Of a stretch of 64,000 nt of DNA, positions 22,793 to 32,786 are shown piece after piece. Below the pieces are notes generated by a model. It was not told the DNA's origin and searched no databases. It was given only the letters and a program-made list of their open reading frames with translations. Position numbers and translations under genes: made by a program. How positions within the stretch are numbered: position 1 is the first letter of the stretch; the number at the start of each line of letters is the position of its first letter. Source of the stretch: Dipteris shenzhenensis (lineage: Eukaryota > Polypodiophyta > Polypodiopsida > Gleicheniales); NCBI GenBank assembly GCA_047967505.1, contig CM106539.1; one strand, given 5' to 3'.

Positions 22793-22802
22793 AGTGAATA
22801 TG
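22793..22802. repeat. Right copy of direct repeat AGTGAATATG (target duplication)
   Basis: Identical to 8,688-8,697; the R1 monomer resumes here with TGCTC(T/C). Confidence 0.8.
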
Positions 22803-23024
22803 TGCTCTTGATTATTAGAAGAAGTAGAATATCCTTAGAAGATTGTGTTTTAAGGTCTGTTTATGGTGCTTTAGGCCTTAAAAGGAGCATTTTTAGTGGC
22901 TTGACAGGGCAAATAGATATGGAGTTAGTGATATTTGATCACTTTCCTAAATATTCAAGAGTAAGAAAATGCCAAAATATCAAATTTCTTACAAGGCCCT
23001 GCAAATGACCTCTTAAATTTTCAG

Positions 23025-23157
23025 ATGTGTTAGAATAGATTATGGTAGTTTTGAATGGAGATTGATGCCATTTGGTTGATGAACACTGCGGGTACATTTT
23101 GCAATGTGACCAATGATATTTTCAGTGATTATTTAGATGATTCTGTCTTTTAAGATA
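23025..23157 (+). pseudogene. Gypsy-type reverse transcriptase fragment (R1 block c), best preserved copy
   Basis: The plus strand encodes FEWRLMPFG, then in the next frame LMNTAGTFCNVTNDIFSDY and LDDSV. This spans the boxes leading to the catalytic YxDD motif of Ty3-gypsy reverse transcriptases. A one-base loss after MPFG breaks the frame, and sequence after the YLDD box no longer resembles the rest of the domain. Confidence 0.75.
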
Positions 23158-23624
23158 AAAGATAGGATGAGAAGATACGTAGACTAGTGAAGGGGCTCAA
23201 AGAAGTATGATTGCTGCATGATGGATCCATAAAAATCACATCATATAGTGCAACAAGAGAATGAGCAAGAGGCAAAAGATGGGGGAGAAGATCACTAATA
23301 TCAACCTTGAACCTTCACAAACTCCAAGTTGTTCCTTTTCATTTTTTGTGTTTTGTAATATTGCTTGAAGATGCACTTAACATCCTAATGGAAGTGTTCT
23401 ATGTTGAGATACCCCTTCCCCTACTTAACATGTAGATCCATAAGTTATAACAAAAAATGTCATTTTTGGGGGTTTTGGGCCACTTCAAATGCCACATTGT
23501 GCTAGTGACACATAGCTAGTGCATATATTTCAATACCTTGTTGGACTCAATTTTTGATAATTGCAATTTATATATACATATATATGTATATACATGGCAT
23601 TATACACCGATGTACCTTGAATAA

Positions 23625-24800
23625 TCCTCTTCATATATGCATCAAGAGCCCTATTCATCAAGGTGATTGTGAACCTTTCCAGCTTTTTGTCTTAGATGAC
23701 GTCACATTCATCAAGCTTGATTGTGAATTTTAGCAAACCACCTATCTTCACAAATGTTATGTCATAATACTGTACCATTCTTCTTTGGAGTTGCTCCAAG
23801 CCAAGGAAGATATTATTTAGTTCATTATATTCAATAATGCCAAACTTCCCTTTATGTGAACACCCACAATATGGAAATGTGCTCCAATATATTTAGAGAC
23901 ATCTACATTGAGACCATCATGGAAGATCCATAAACTTGCAAGATTCGAAACAAGACTCCCTTTGAGCTTCTTGCCTACCAGTTTTTTGCAAAGGCACTTT
24001 TGCAAGGTGTTATATTCTTTTCGATTTACACCACTTGGATCCATCACTTCTTCTATTTCACCTACTAAAGCTAAAGTATTGTCCACAAGCATCTGGACTA
24101 TGTGTCTAGTGACCACCTTGAAATTTTTTCCTTGCAATGTCCTTCTCCAATGCCAAACTAAACAATGGCTTGAACTATTTGTAGGATTTATATTGGGATC
24201 TATGTTTTCTTTGTCTAGTTGCATCACATGCCTAGAAACAATACTAAAATCTCATCTTTGATTCATCTAATTATAATTAACAAAACTTGATTGACATAAA
24301 ACTTGCTTCACCTGATTGTTTGAATTCTTTTTGTCATCCCACCTAAATTAGGCCTTAATATTTCAAGGTTCTTTAGCTTCCCCTCTCCCAATTTGATTTG
24401 CAATCTTGTAGTTTTTGTCTGTGGAATCTCGATCTTCTTCTCTAGATTGGCATTTTCAAACTCATACTTAGCTAAACATGAGTGCAAGTTGATGCACTCT
24501 TCTTTTACCTTTGCACATTCCATAGCATGATATTGTGCAAGATGTCTCTGTGCTTTTGAAATTGTAGAAAAGCTATGGTAGTACCCTAGTAATCCAAGTG
24601 CACCATTACCAACATAACATAATACACTTGTTGGATTAGAGAAATAAAGATGGGAAGCTATAATTGCATTTTTGGGGATAGATTTTTCTTTCATAGCACA
24701 AATCAATATGATGTAAGCCCATAATTCTAATTTGGTCCTTGCCTACTAAGCAAACGGCTTCTTTCTTGGTGCGCTTCTCAATCAATGCTTATTCCACATC
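23625..24800 (-). pseudogene. R1 gene copy, two exons, best preserved
   Basis: On the minus strand exon 1 (24,312-about 24,800) runs through SHLYFSNPT, YHAMECAKVKEEC and an EK-rich segment to GGMTKRIQTI. An 80-bp intron (24,232-24,311) with GTGAAG donor and TTTCTAG acceptor follows, and exon 2 continues in frame as HVMQLDKENIDPN. Exon 2 stays open to ALLNIMN at 23,817, about 137 codons. Comparison with the copy at 29.1 kb shows a 2-base insertion before this, after which the original frame continues through ELNNIF, LEQLQRRMV and IKLDECDVI. I do not recognise the protein. No signal peptide or membrane segment is evident; the EK-rich parts suggest coiled coil. Confidence 0.55.
24232..24311 (-). 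other. Putative 80-bp GT-AG intron of the R1 gene
   Basis: Removing it joins codon parts AG and G into an arginine and keeps both flanking frames open. The copy at 5.0-5.1 kb keeps the same donor and acceptor. The sequence is AT-rich, as plant introns are. Confidence 0.5.
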
Positions 24801-24914
24801 TAGATCAATATGGAGATGAGGCCTATGAAGATGAAGCCATATGTGGAGCACAATGCTGTAAGGTGATATTCTAGGTGGAGGAAAGAATGCTTCTAATGTA
24901 TCAAAGAGTTTGTG

Positions 24915-25099
24915 ATTCGATTTAGACCACTTGCATCCAACACTTCTTCTATTTCACCTGCTAAAACTAAGGTATTGTTGACAAATTTCTTGACTGTGTG
25001 TCTAGTGATCGCCTTGAATTTTTTCCTTGCAATTTGTCCTTCTCCAATTCTGACCTAAACAATGGCTTGAATTTTTGTAGGATTTATATTAGGATCTAT
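24915..25099 (-). pseudogene. R1 gene exon 2, 5' part only
   Basis: Homologous to the start of exon 2 in other copies, joined directly to block b of the last monomer by loss of the material between. It ends abruptly at 25,099, where unrelated sequence begins. Confidence 0.5.
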
Positions 25100-25452
25100 T
25101 ATGCCGGAGCAAATTTGGATCACTAAATAGATGCTTGGAACAATCAAAAGATTGGGGGCACTGCATTAACAGGTTAATGCAGCATGGGAAGAAGACTCAA
25201 AAGAGTAAGTCAGCGTCTTACATCAAATGCTTAAATACACATGTTATATCACACTCATTATGTTGATGTACAAAAATAAGCCACAGGCGCAACCTTACAG
25301 GGCACGCTACAATAACAGGTTAATGCATTAGCATATATCAAGGTGATCAAATGAAGTGCTAAGGATGCATTATGAAGTCCTAAACAATGTCCCAGGGAAG
25401 GTGAAAGACCAACTGAAGCAGTGGCAACTTCAACAAGCATCAACTTCAGGGG

Positions 25453-25540
25453 GCACTGCAATAACAGTAATGCAACGCACTGCAATAACTTTCGGCACTG
25501 CAATAATAGTAATGTAGCGTGCTACAATAATTCTATATAA
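25453..25540 (+). promoter_or_regulatory. Promoter with iterated GCACTGCAATAA motif and TATA box
   Basis: GCACTGCAATAA occurs exactly at 25,453, 25,477 and 25,495, with relatives near 25,157 (GCACTGCATTAA), 25,302 and 25,520. A TATA box (TATATAA, 25,534-25,540) follows. About 100 bases of CA-rich leader then lead to the first ATG at 25,665. The arrangement is that of an RNA polymerase II promoter, either of a gene or of an LTR-like region. The repeated 12-mer may be a binding site. Confidence 0.55.
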
Positions 25541-25664
25541 GGCAAAACTGCCAGGCACTACATTATGGTTTTTAACTGAATGCTGCTAGAATTTTCACTA
25601 AAGCTAACTGCATCCTCCACCACCCAAACCAACCCCCACAATCACTCCCAACCAACCCTAAAAC

Positions 25665-27809
25665 ATGTCTTCTAACACTGAAGAACTTATCAGGAAGCAC
25701 TTTAGTGCTCTTGATGAAGAAGAGAGGGAATTCACTAGTGGCCAGTCAGAGACACACTCCCAGCTGCCAAGGCAACTAGAGGCCAAAGAGGCCCGGGAGA
25801 TCGAGGAAGCGCTTCGATTACTGGCTCAAGAGGCAAGGGAAGGGCAAAAGAAGAAAGGAAAAATCACACCCAAGGCACCTCAAGAGGTAGGAGAACTTGC
25901 GACAACCAGTGTGACCTCAAAGAAGATAAAGGCCAGTTCAGAGACAAGCACATCAAGCCCTAGCTTAGAGCGCAACATCACAATCACCACACATTCATCC
26001 CTAGGTCAGGAGTGGGCAAAAGAGTTGGGAGGAATGGTAGTACACTCAACATATATGTATAATACTACCACCAGATTCAAGGTTTGCTACCACACATCGG
26101 AGTGTTACCTAGCCCTGCAAGATAGAGAGGTGATCCCCCATTTGCAAGCATGTGGCTTAGGAAAGATGCAATACAAATTGCCCTATTATCTGAATATGGA
26201 CTATGCCATCCAATTTGTTAAAAATTACAACAAAAACACCAAAATGACAAAGATCACATCTGAAGATGGACAAGAGAAGTCAATAACACTCAGCATCGAC
26301 GCAGTCCGAAATGCATTTGCTTTGATGTCATTGCGGAGTCTTATGTCGACCTCAGAAAACTGGGTAACAAATTGGAAGGGGCAGCCAATTATGAGAGCCA
26401 CAAACAACGGGGTGGCGTAAGGTTTATTGACATTTCACCACACCTACAAAAGGCCGCAAGAGTGCTCAAATTACTCACAAGGGTGGAACCAGCAGATCAT
26501 CATAACATCATCCCCGCCAACCACTTGCTATGACTACACAAGCCCCAACAACATGTAACGAACTGGGCATACTACTTCTAAAAGCTGGATAAGGTGTGCA
26601 CACAGCACAACAATGTCATTCAACATCCAATGATCTTAATGCCGCTCATATGCCACCTTGCAGCTTGGAAGCTAGACAAAACCAACTTTGGTTTTGCAAA
26701 CAAAAAAAGGGCAGAACTACAGGATTTAGTACCATAGCCTGAGCCCAAAAAGCAAAGATAGAGATAGCGACTCAAAGAATCACAAGAAGTCAAAAGCACA
26801 AAGAGTAGTTAATAAAGAAGGAAGAACAAAGAAAGCAAAAAGAAGAGGAAGATGCCGCAACATGGAAAAAAATATCCGAAGAACATCATAGGGAGAAAGA
26901 AGCGGAGCAGCAGAGGAAGTTAAAAGAACAAAGCAAAGGCAAGGCAAAGGTCCAGGAGGAAGAACCACTGCAAGACATGCCAGACTTTGAAATGCAGCAA
27001 GAAATACCGGCACAATAAGGCATCGACACAGCTCGCCTTCACAGCCTATTGTTAGCATCAACCTTGATGCAGACAATGAGGGCCAGGACGGAGGAGGCAC
27101 ACCAAGAAAACAATGCATTCAAAGTGTTGCAAGCGGTCGCTTCAACAACATCAGACAATTATAAAGATGACAGAGCATACCAGAGCTACAGAGAACAACA
27201 TATTGATGTGCCAGATAGGGAACGGGGGTTCTTAAGACACTTGTTCATTTCCAAACCCTAGGCCTTCACATTTTTGAGAGGAAACAAAGCCAGATTCAAC
27301 AGCTAAAGAAGCAGCTAAAAAGCCAGGAGGAAATGAACAAGGCCTTAGAAATATCTCTACAAAATGAAGCAATGCTACAACAAAAGCTACAGGATGTGGA
27401 AAAGCAACTACAACAAACCCAGGCAGAGCATCAAAAGCAACAACAGGCAAGGGAGACCGAAATCCAACAGTTGCAACAACACAATGAAGAGCTGGTCAAA
27501 GAAAAAGACAAAATTACTCAAGAGCATATCCAAGAGGCATACATGACCAACTTGAACCTGCATTGCAGATCAACAGAGTTGGAAGCCGCACTCCAAAGGG
27601 CAGAAACACTACTTCGGGAAAAAGCACAACAAATAAAAGAATTGGAGGAAGTCCCAAAGATTATGGTGTCGCCAGATGAGCAACTAGAGATGGAGCATAG
27701 GCTGGTAATGGAAGCCTCCTCCAATATAGTGAGTTTGGCTCTGGAGAACCGCACAGTGGACCAGACTCTCACATTCTACTTCAATGCCCTTACAACTTCT
27801 TCAGTATAA
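25665..27809 (+). pseudogene. Unrecognised coiled-coil protein gene, frameshifted
   Basis: The first frame (25,665-26,420, 251 codons) starts MSSNTEELIRKHFSALDEEE after a TATA box and CA-rich leader. It has a charged N-terminal coiled coil (residues about 10-70), a serine/threonine-rich linker, and a globular part with YKLPYYLNMDYAIQF and LSIDAVRNAFAL. It ends just after ATNNGVA, but an adjacent frame continues the likely protein (FIDISPHLQKAARVLKLL, then CHLAAWKLDKTNFGFANKK). After further breaks come long coiled-coil segments, the last at 27,333-27,809 rich in Q, E and K. The layout resembles gag-like or structural ORFs of retroelements, but I see no zinc knuckle and no pol. Product unknown; at least three frame breaks. 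Confidence 0.5.
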
Positions 27810-27856
27810 TATGCAACTGATCTAAGCCTCTCCCTCCCTGCCAACTAACAATCCTC

Positions 27857-28585
27857 TTGGAAAAATATTCATATCATATACATCCCATTTTGGCTATGTC
27901 TTTTTTCCGGGGAGACCTCTGCTTAGAAGATCAAACCGAGATATATCAGTTGCCTCTACATCCTATAGTTTTGAATTTCCGTTCATGGTGCCGTTGTATT
28001 CAAGAATCCATAAATTTTGCATCCTCTAAACCAATGATGGAGCTATTTAAGCCCGCGGACTTGCCGGAGTATCCCTACCCGCAAGATCAGGTTTTCGAGT
28101 CCCAATTTTTGCTGCAGACACAAGGATGGATCGAGGCTAGGACAACATGTCAATTTTTGGTGGAACATAATGTTGTACAATACCAACCATTGGGCATCAT
28201 TATAGTATACAATAGGGTATATGAGTGCATTAGCACCATGTACACTACTTATTCGAATAACTATGATACATCTCATGTAGCATACCCTGAGAACCTAACG
28301 GTGGAGGAGCAGCAAGCCGAGTGGGCAATTTTTGCAGCATTACATCCACCACAAACTGATCCATCCGCCACTCACCCTACCTGCAAATCCTCTTCTACCG
28401 CTGCCCTACATACTTATCTTCTTAACTATATTCCTTCTTACATTTTCCCCCCCACATCCTCTTCACACTCTTTAGCTCCAACACCTCCTTCCTCTCCAAT
28501 TTTGCCTCCTGATACAATTCCCTCTCAGGAGATAGCACTCCCAAAGCAAGCACACGATGATGTAGACACCCACAATTTTGTATAG
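27857..28585 (+). CDS. Unrecognised 242-codon open reading frame
   Basis: An uninterrupted frame begins 48 bases after the coiled-coil frame ends. Its first ATG gives MEKYSYHIHPILAMSFF; the internal ATG at 27,896 (MSFFRGDLCLEDQ) is an equally plausible start. The N-terminal 150 residues look globular, with aromatic and cysteine residues (FRSWCRCIQESINF, WIEARTTCQFLVEH). The C-terminal 80 residues are rich in serine, proline and threonine and probably disordered. I see no signal peptide, membrane segment or known catalytic motif. Position and strand suggest it belongs to the same unit as the frame upstream; it could be a second exon or second ORF of an unclassified element. Frame length and composition argue for real coding, past or present. 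Confidence 0.45.
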   Translation: MEKYSYHIHPILAMSFFRGDLCLEDQTEIYQLPLHPIVLNFRSWCRCIQESINFASSKPMMELFKPADLPEYPYPQDQVFESQFLLQTQGWIEARTTCQFLVEHNVVQYQPLGIIIVYNRVYECISTMYTTYSNNYDTSHVAYPENLTVEEQQAEWAIFAALHPPQTDPSATHPTCKSSSTAALHTYLLNYIPSYIFPPTSSSHSLAPTPPSSPILPPDTIPSQEIALPKQAHDDVDTHNFV

Positions 28586-28764
28586 CAAATGCTACAACTG
28601 CTTATCCTCGCTCAACACCATAGCCACAATGTCCACACCCAGTGCCATAGCCACATTGTCCACTCAGCCCCATAGCCGCAACGTCCAAGAGTTTTGGATA
28701 TCCTCCTCTTCGAGAAGAGAAGCATATCAAGGTTCAGGCTGTTCTTGTTGGTTTCATGAGTGAG
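28586..28764. other. Short repeats at the edge of the unclassified segment
   Basis: CCATAGCCACAATGTCCAC and close variants occur three times between 28,618 and 28,690. No gene seen. Inverted R1 and gypsy sequence begins around 28,765. Confidence 0.5.
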
Positions 28765-29100
28765 AAGGGGGTTGCAAATGTTGATGGATGGTCTGCCCTA
28801 AGATGTGGTGGATTCATCCCTGAATAAACTACCTATCATTAGATGGGCCTTGCAGGAAGCTAGATCCGCATGTAATGTCTCCTTTGCTTGTTTGAGATAT
28901 ATGTTGTTGGTGCACTAGTCGTGCACAAGTTGGGAGATCCTCATGAAAGGCCATCCTAGGATGACCTTGTATGAGTCTTCATGGTGGTTGAAGTCCATGA
29001 CCACGAAGGAATGACTATAGTGAAATGAAAAAGATTTAATTTTGGCATTTGTGACGATGCCTATAGGCTTGGCTGTGGCACCATCCGCAAGTTTGAAGAT
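28765..29100 (-). pseudogene. Gypsy retropepsin C-terminal fragment
   Basis: On the minus strand the frame contains KLADGATAKPIGIV, VVMDFNHHEDSYKVILGWPFM and RISQLVHDW, the flap-to-ILGxPFM part of a plant gypsy aspartic protease. The catalytic D(T/S)G half is absent: the frame instead continues upstream into R1 block d. The segment at 62.2 kb is related (KLADGTTIRPFGK), with the active-site region still attached. The junction near 29,100 is therefore a recombination or deletion boundary. Confidence 0.7.
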
Positions 29101-29104
29101 ATTG

Positions 29105-29395
29105 GCACACCTTTCCATATTGTGGGTGAACATAAAGGGAAGTTGGGTGTTATTGAATACAATGAATTGAATAATATCTTCCTTCACATGGAGCAACTCC
29201 AAAGAAGAATGGTAGAGTTTTATGATAACATTTGAAGAGATAGGGAGTTTGATAAATTTCATAATCAAGCTTGATGAATGTGAGATCATGAAAGACAAAA
29301 AGTTGGAAAGGGCCACAATCACCTTGATGAAAAGGGATCTTGGTACATGTTTGGAAGAGGATGATTCAAGGTACTTCAATGCATGATGCCATGTA
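29105..29395 (+). pseudogene. R1 gene exon 2, 3' part
   Basis: The plus strand encodes HIVGEHKGKLGVIEYNELN and continues through NIFLHMEQLQRRMVEFYDNI before a stop, then, in shifted frames, KLDECEI and EEDDSRYFNA. It lacks the 2-base insertion found in the other copies and so shows the ancestral frame across this junction. Confidence 0.5.
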
Positions 29396-29681
29396 TATAT
29401 ATATATATATATATAATATTGCAATTTCTAAAAATTAAATCTGATGAGGTATTGAGATATGTGCACTAGCTATGTGTCACTAGCAATATGTGATATCTAG
29501 ACCGGCCCAAAACCCCCAAAAATGACTTTTGTTGTTATAGCTTATGGATATACATGTCGAGCATGGGAAGGTGTATCTCAACATAAAACACTCCCATCAC
29601 TATGATAAGTGCATCTTAAGGCAATATTACAAAAACAAAAAAGGAAAAAGAACAACTTGGACTTTGTGAAGGTTCAAGGTT

Positions 29682-30310
29682 TGTAGGAGGCCCACCATGT
29701 CAGAGAGCTTGGCGTACTTGGTTGTCAAAGCTTGGTTGGCATTCTTGGTTGGCCAAGAGCTTGGCATTCTCAGTTGGCAAAGAGCTTGGCATTCATGGTT
29801 GTCAGAGCTTGGTGTTCTTTGAGCTTGGCATTTATCATGGGAGTTGATCTAGGGATTCCTCACCATCCACTCTATATGAGTTAGAGGACACAGAGCAAGA
29901 TTATGAGCAACATCATCAATAGCATCATCTCTTGGCTCTCTTTCGTTTCCTTCTTGTTCATCTCTCTTAGTGAGTGGTCCAGTGGATGAGATAATATGAG
30001 ACAGGAGCGCATAGTGGACAAGGTTGAGCAGGGTAGCTCATGGTGTATCCACTTATGTTGTACTTGTTCAGTATTATACATCCTCTTGTTTCTCTATATC
30101 TTGCCTCTCACTTGGGCATATAGCCCTAAGTAGAACCCTCCATTGTGTCGTGTAGTGTCTCTTGTATTAGCACCGTTTGCTCCTACAACATTTGCATATT
30201 GCACCACTTCATGTGTTTGCATCAGTTGCACTCTGCCTTGTCAACATTTCATTCATGATGCATGGTTTGGATGATTCTCGGTTTTGAGTAGGACATGCAT
30301 GGCATCTACA
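29682..30310 (+). repeat. 5' LTR of copy B
   Basis: 629 bp, TGTAG...CTACA ends. Contains tandem variants of GAGCTTGGCATTC(T/A)(T/C)GGTTG in its first 150 bp. Confidence 0.9.
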
Positions 30311-30323
30311 GTTATACAATTTT

Positions 30324-30341
30324 TGGCGATCCTACTGGGGA
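30324..30341 (+). other. Primer binding site of copy B
   Basis: TGGCGATCCTACTGGGGA, 13 bases after the LTR. It resembles the TGGCG...GGGGA primer sites of plant Tat/Athila gypsy elements but does not match exactly, so the tRNA is left open. Confidence 0.55.
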
Positions 30342-32786
30342 ACTCTTGTGTTTTGTGAGAGGCTCTCATTGGATGTCCCCAAAGACTCGCTTCCAAGGCT
30401 ATTAATCACTTGTACCTTACTTGCCACAGTTTTTCATGATACATGCCAGGACCTCCATGCTCATCCACAACATTCCATGTTCCTCACCCCTCCTACTGTT
30501 CCAAACTCACTTGATGTTCCATCGTTCTCCATTGCCGCTTCCTTTGTAGATTTTAAGATGCAGATCACACTTCCTCAATTGTGCAAATTGATCACCATGG
30601 TCAAGCAACAAGTACAAGAATTGACTCATCAGGGGACTCCTAGAACACAGTCTTGTAGTGGTGGGCGTCATACACCAATGGATGTTTGCTTCTCTCACCC
30701 TCTGCTTACTGATGGAAAGTCCAGTGAAGTTGTTCCTACGGTGGACTCAACCTCAATTGACTCTATTGGTGTGGTTCCATGTGATTTTTAGGATGAAAAT
30801 GGTCGTCTTCATTGGATGGATGCAAGTGAAGAATATTTATGTACTTTGGTGGAAGTTGATCAAGTTTTGGACACCCTCCCTTCTTTACCCCTCCCTCTAG
30901 CACCAATGAAGAGGAGCTTTCTCTTGAGGATGTTGCAGTTGGCTTGAGGCATCACGTTGGTACTCCAGATGCTTCCCCACCCCTCCACATGCTTCATGGA
31001 TTTGTATCCTCTACTTCCTTATGGCGGCGTTTATTTGGAAAACCTCTCCATTCTCCCCCTTTTTCTCTTCCTTAGATCTCCCTAGAAGTAATATGTCCCA
31101 ACTACCTCATCCCATCCTCCTCCTACCCTCTTCCCCCACTTTTATCTGCACCCACTCCTTCCCCAATTTCCCCTCTTTCTATTGGCATAATCCACCTCCC
31201 TATTTTTCCTCATGCTCTCCCAAGCATACTTTTTGCCTCTTTTTTCCCCTTGACCTTTGGCACACCATGTGCCCTCCCCTTGGCCTTATGGATTCAAAAT
31301 CACCTCTGTTGTATAGCCTCTCTATCCATGATCTCCCTTTTCCCCATTGACTATCTGAGCTCCCTCCTACCTATGCTCCAAGCAATAAAAAGATCATAAT
31401 TTTCATCATTACCAAAATGTTCAGATCTAAAATATTATTAGATGGATGGATAGTACTCATCACCACGATTCCAATGCTTTCGATGGTTTGTCAATCGGAG
31501 TCCAGATGCAAAAGTGATGACCATTTTAAAATCGAGGCTACTAGTCAAAATTGTCACGCACCAGGCATCACCTATGTTTTGGAGGTCTGGGAATCACCAG
31601 GACCACATCCCCAAACCCCCATCCTTCCCTCTACCTCTAGGCATCCATCTCCAATGGCCACCCTCCTACCCATCCATCAGTGCGAAGCCATACACATGTT
31701 TCCCTTTCTTGATGTGAAGGTTCAAAAAAAAAATTTTTAATTTTTTTTCCAAGGGAGGCCCTCTTCAACAATTTTTTTTTCCTCCTAACATAGCTCCCCC
31801 ATGTAAATGGACTTTAACTACACATGTGCTTAGCTTTTATGAGTTGTGCATAAAAATTTCTTCTCTCCGTTGAGGCTTCCTTGGCCTCTCACAAAATCCC
31901 TTCACATCCCATCTTAAGGACACTCCAGTTCCAAAAGCCCCCCCATGTAAATGGCCTTATGTCACCTCTCAGCTCTCTCAAGCCCCCTTTCTAGCAATGC
32001 TTCCTTTAGACTCATACTTTCACTGATTTTCATTCTAACAAAGCCAACTTCCACATCATCTTCCCTTCTTCCTTCCCTAGACTACTACCTCTCTTCCCCT
32101 CCCTCCTCCATCTCCTAGATTCGCACCACCTCCCCCATTTGTAGCAATGCTACCCCAGACCAATTCCTTCACCAATTTTCATTCTAACAATGCCACCTTC
32201 TCTTTTACATTTCCCCCTTCCTATTCCACCCTACAAGTTTTCTTCCCACTCATCCCTTGCTACAGTTTTGCCTTTCCATCTTCCATACTTTGGTCCTCTC
32301 CACAGCCATCCTTTCATGTTCTTATCACCCCTCGGTCCCATCCTCCCCTCCTCCTAGACTCTAGTCTCTATTGCACTCACTATTGTCTGCCTCTTGCCTT
32401 CCCACCCCTCTGTGTGCTCCTTATTCTTTACACCTCGCGTTGGATCTTGCCATGCCACACCCTCTCAGTATCCTCCTTGTCTCCCCTTCTCCCCCTTCCC
32501 TCTTCTAGTTTAGCAACCCCCACCCCCTTCATGTTGTCCCCACTCCATCTTTGGCTCTTCTCCTTCAGAGCAATGTTGCAACGGTCCCCTTTGGTGCTTC
32601 TCAGTTTCATCCCCCTTCCTTGGAAATCTTTCTTGGTGCAGCTTTGGGTTCCCTCACAGCGACTTTCCCCCTTGAGCTATTTTTCTTCTCCCTGTACATA
32701 TTTTCATTGGTCCTTAGTCCTTATAATCATGTATTCATGTCTTTTCATTCACCGCAAATGATGAATGATGTAGTGGTGGGCGTATC

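Larger units (their letters stand above)
2733..25099. repeat. R1: tandem array of about 2.2-kb mosaic monomers, interrupted by a 14.1-kb transposon
   Basis: The same order of blocks recurs: (a) exon 1 of a minus-strand gene, (b) its upstream part, (c) a plus-strand gypsy reverse-transcriptase fragment ending in a TA microsatellite, (d) exon 2 of the next minus-strand gene copy. Block a starts at about 2,733, 5,034, 5,956, 7,890 and 24,226. The spacing is about 2.3 kb, 0.9 kb (blocks c and part of d lost), 1.9 kb, and 2.2 kb once the inserted transposon is removed. The last monomer breaks off in block d at 25,099. A sixth copy lies inverted at 28,765-34,975. Confidence 0.75.

Noticed and set aside
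31021-32761. Frames of 109-204 codons in the CT-rich elements
   Set aside because: Low-complexity leucine/serine/proline translation caused by pyrimidine bias; frames overlap each other, and no conserved domain or codon pattern is visible.
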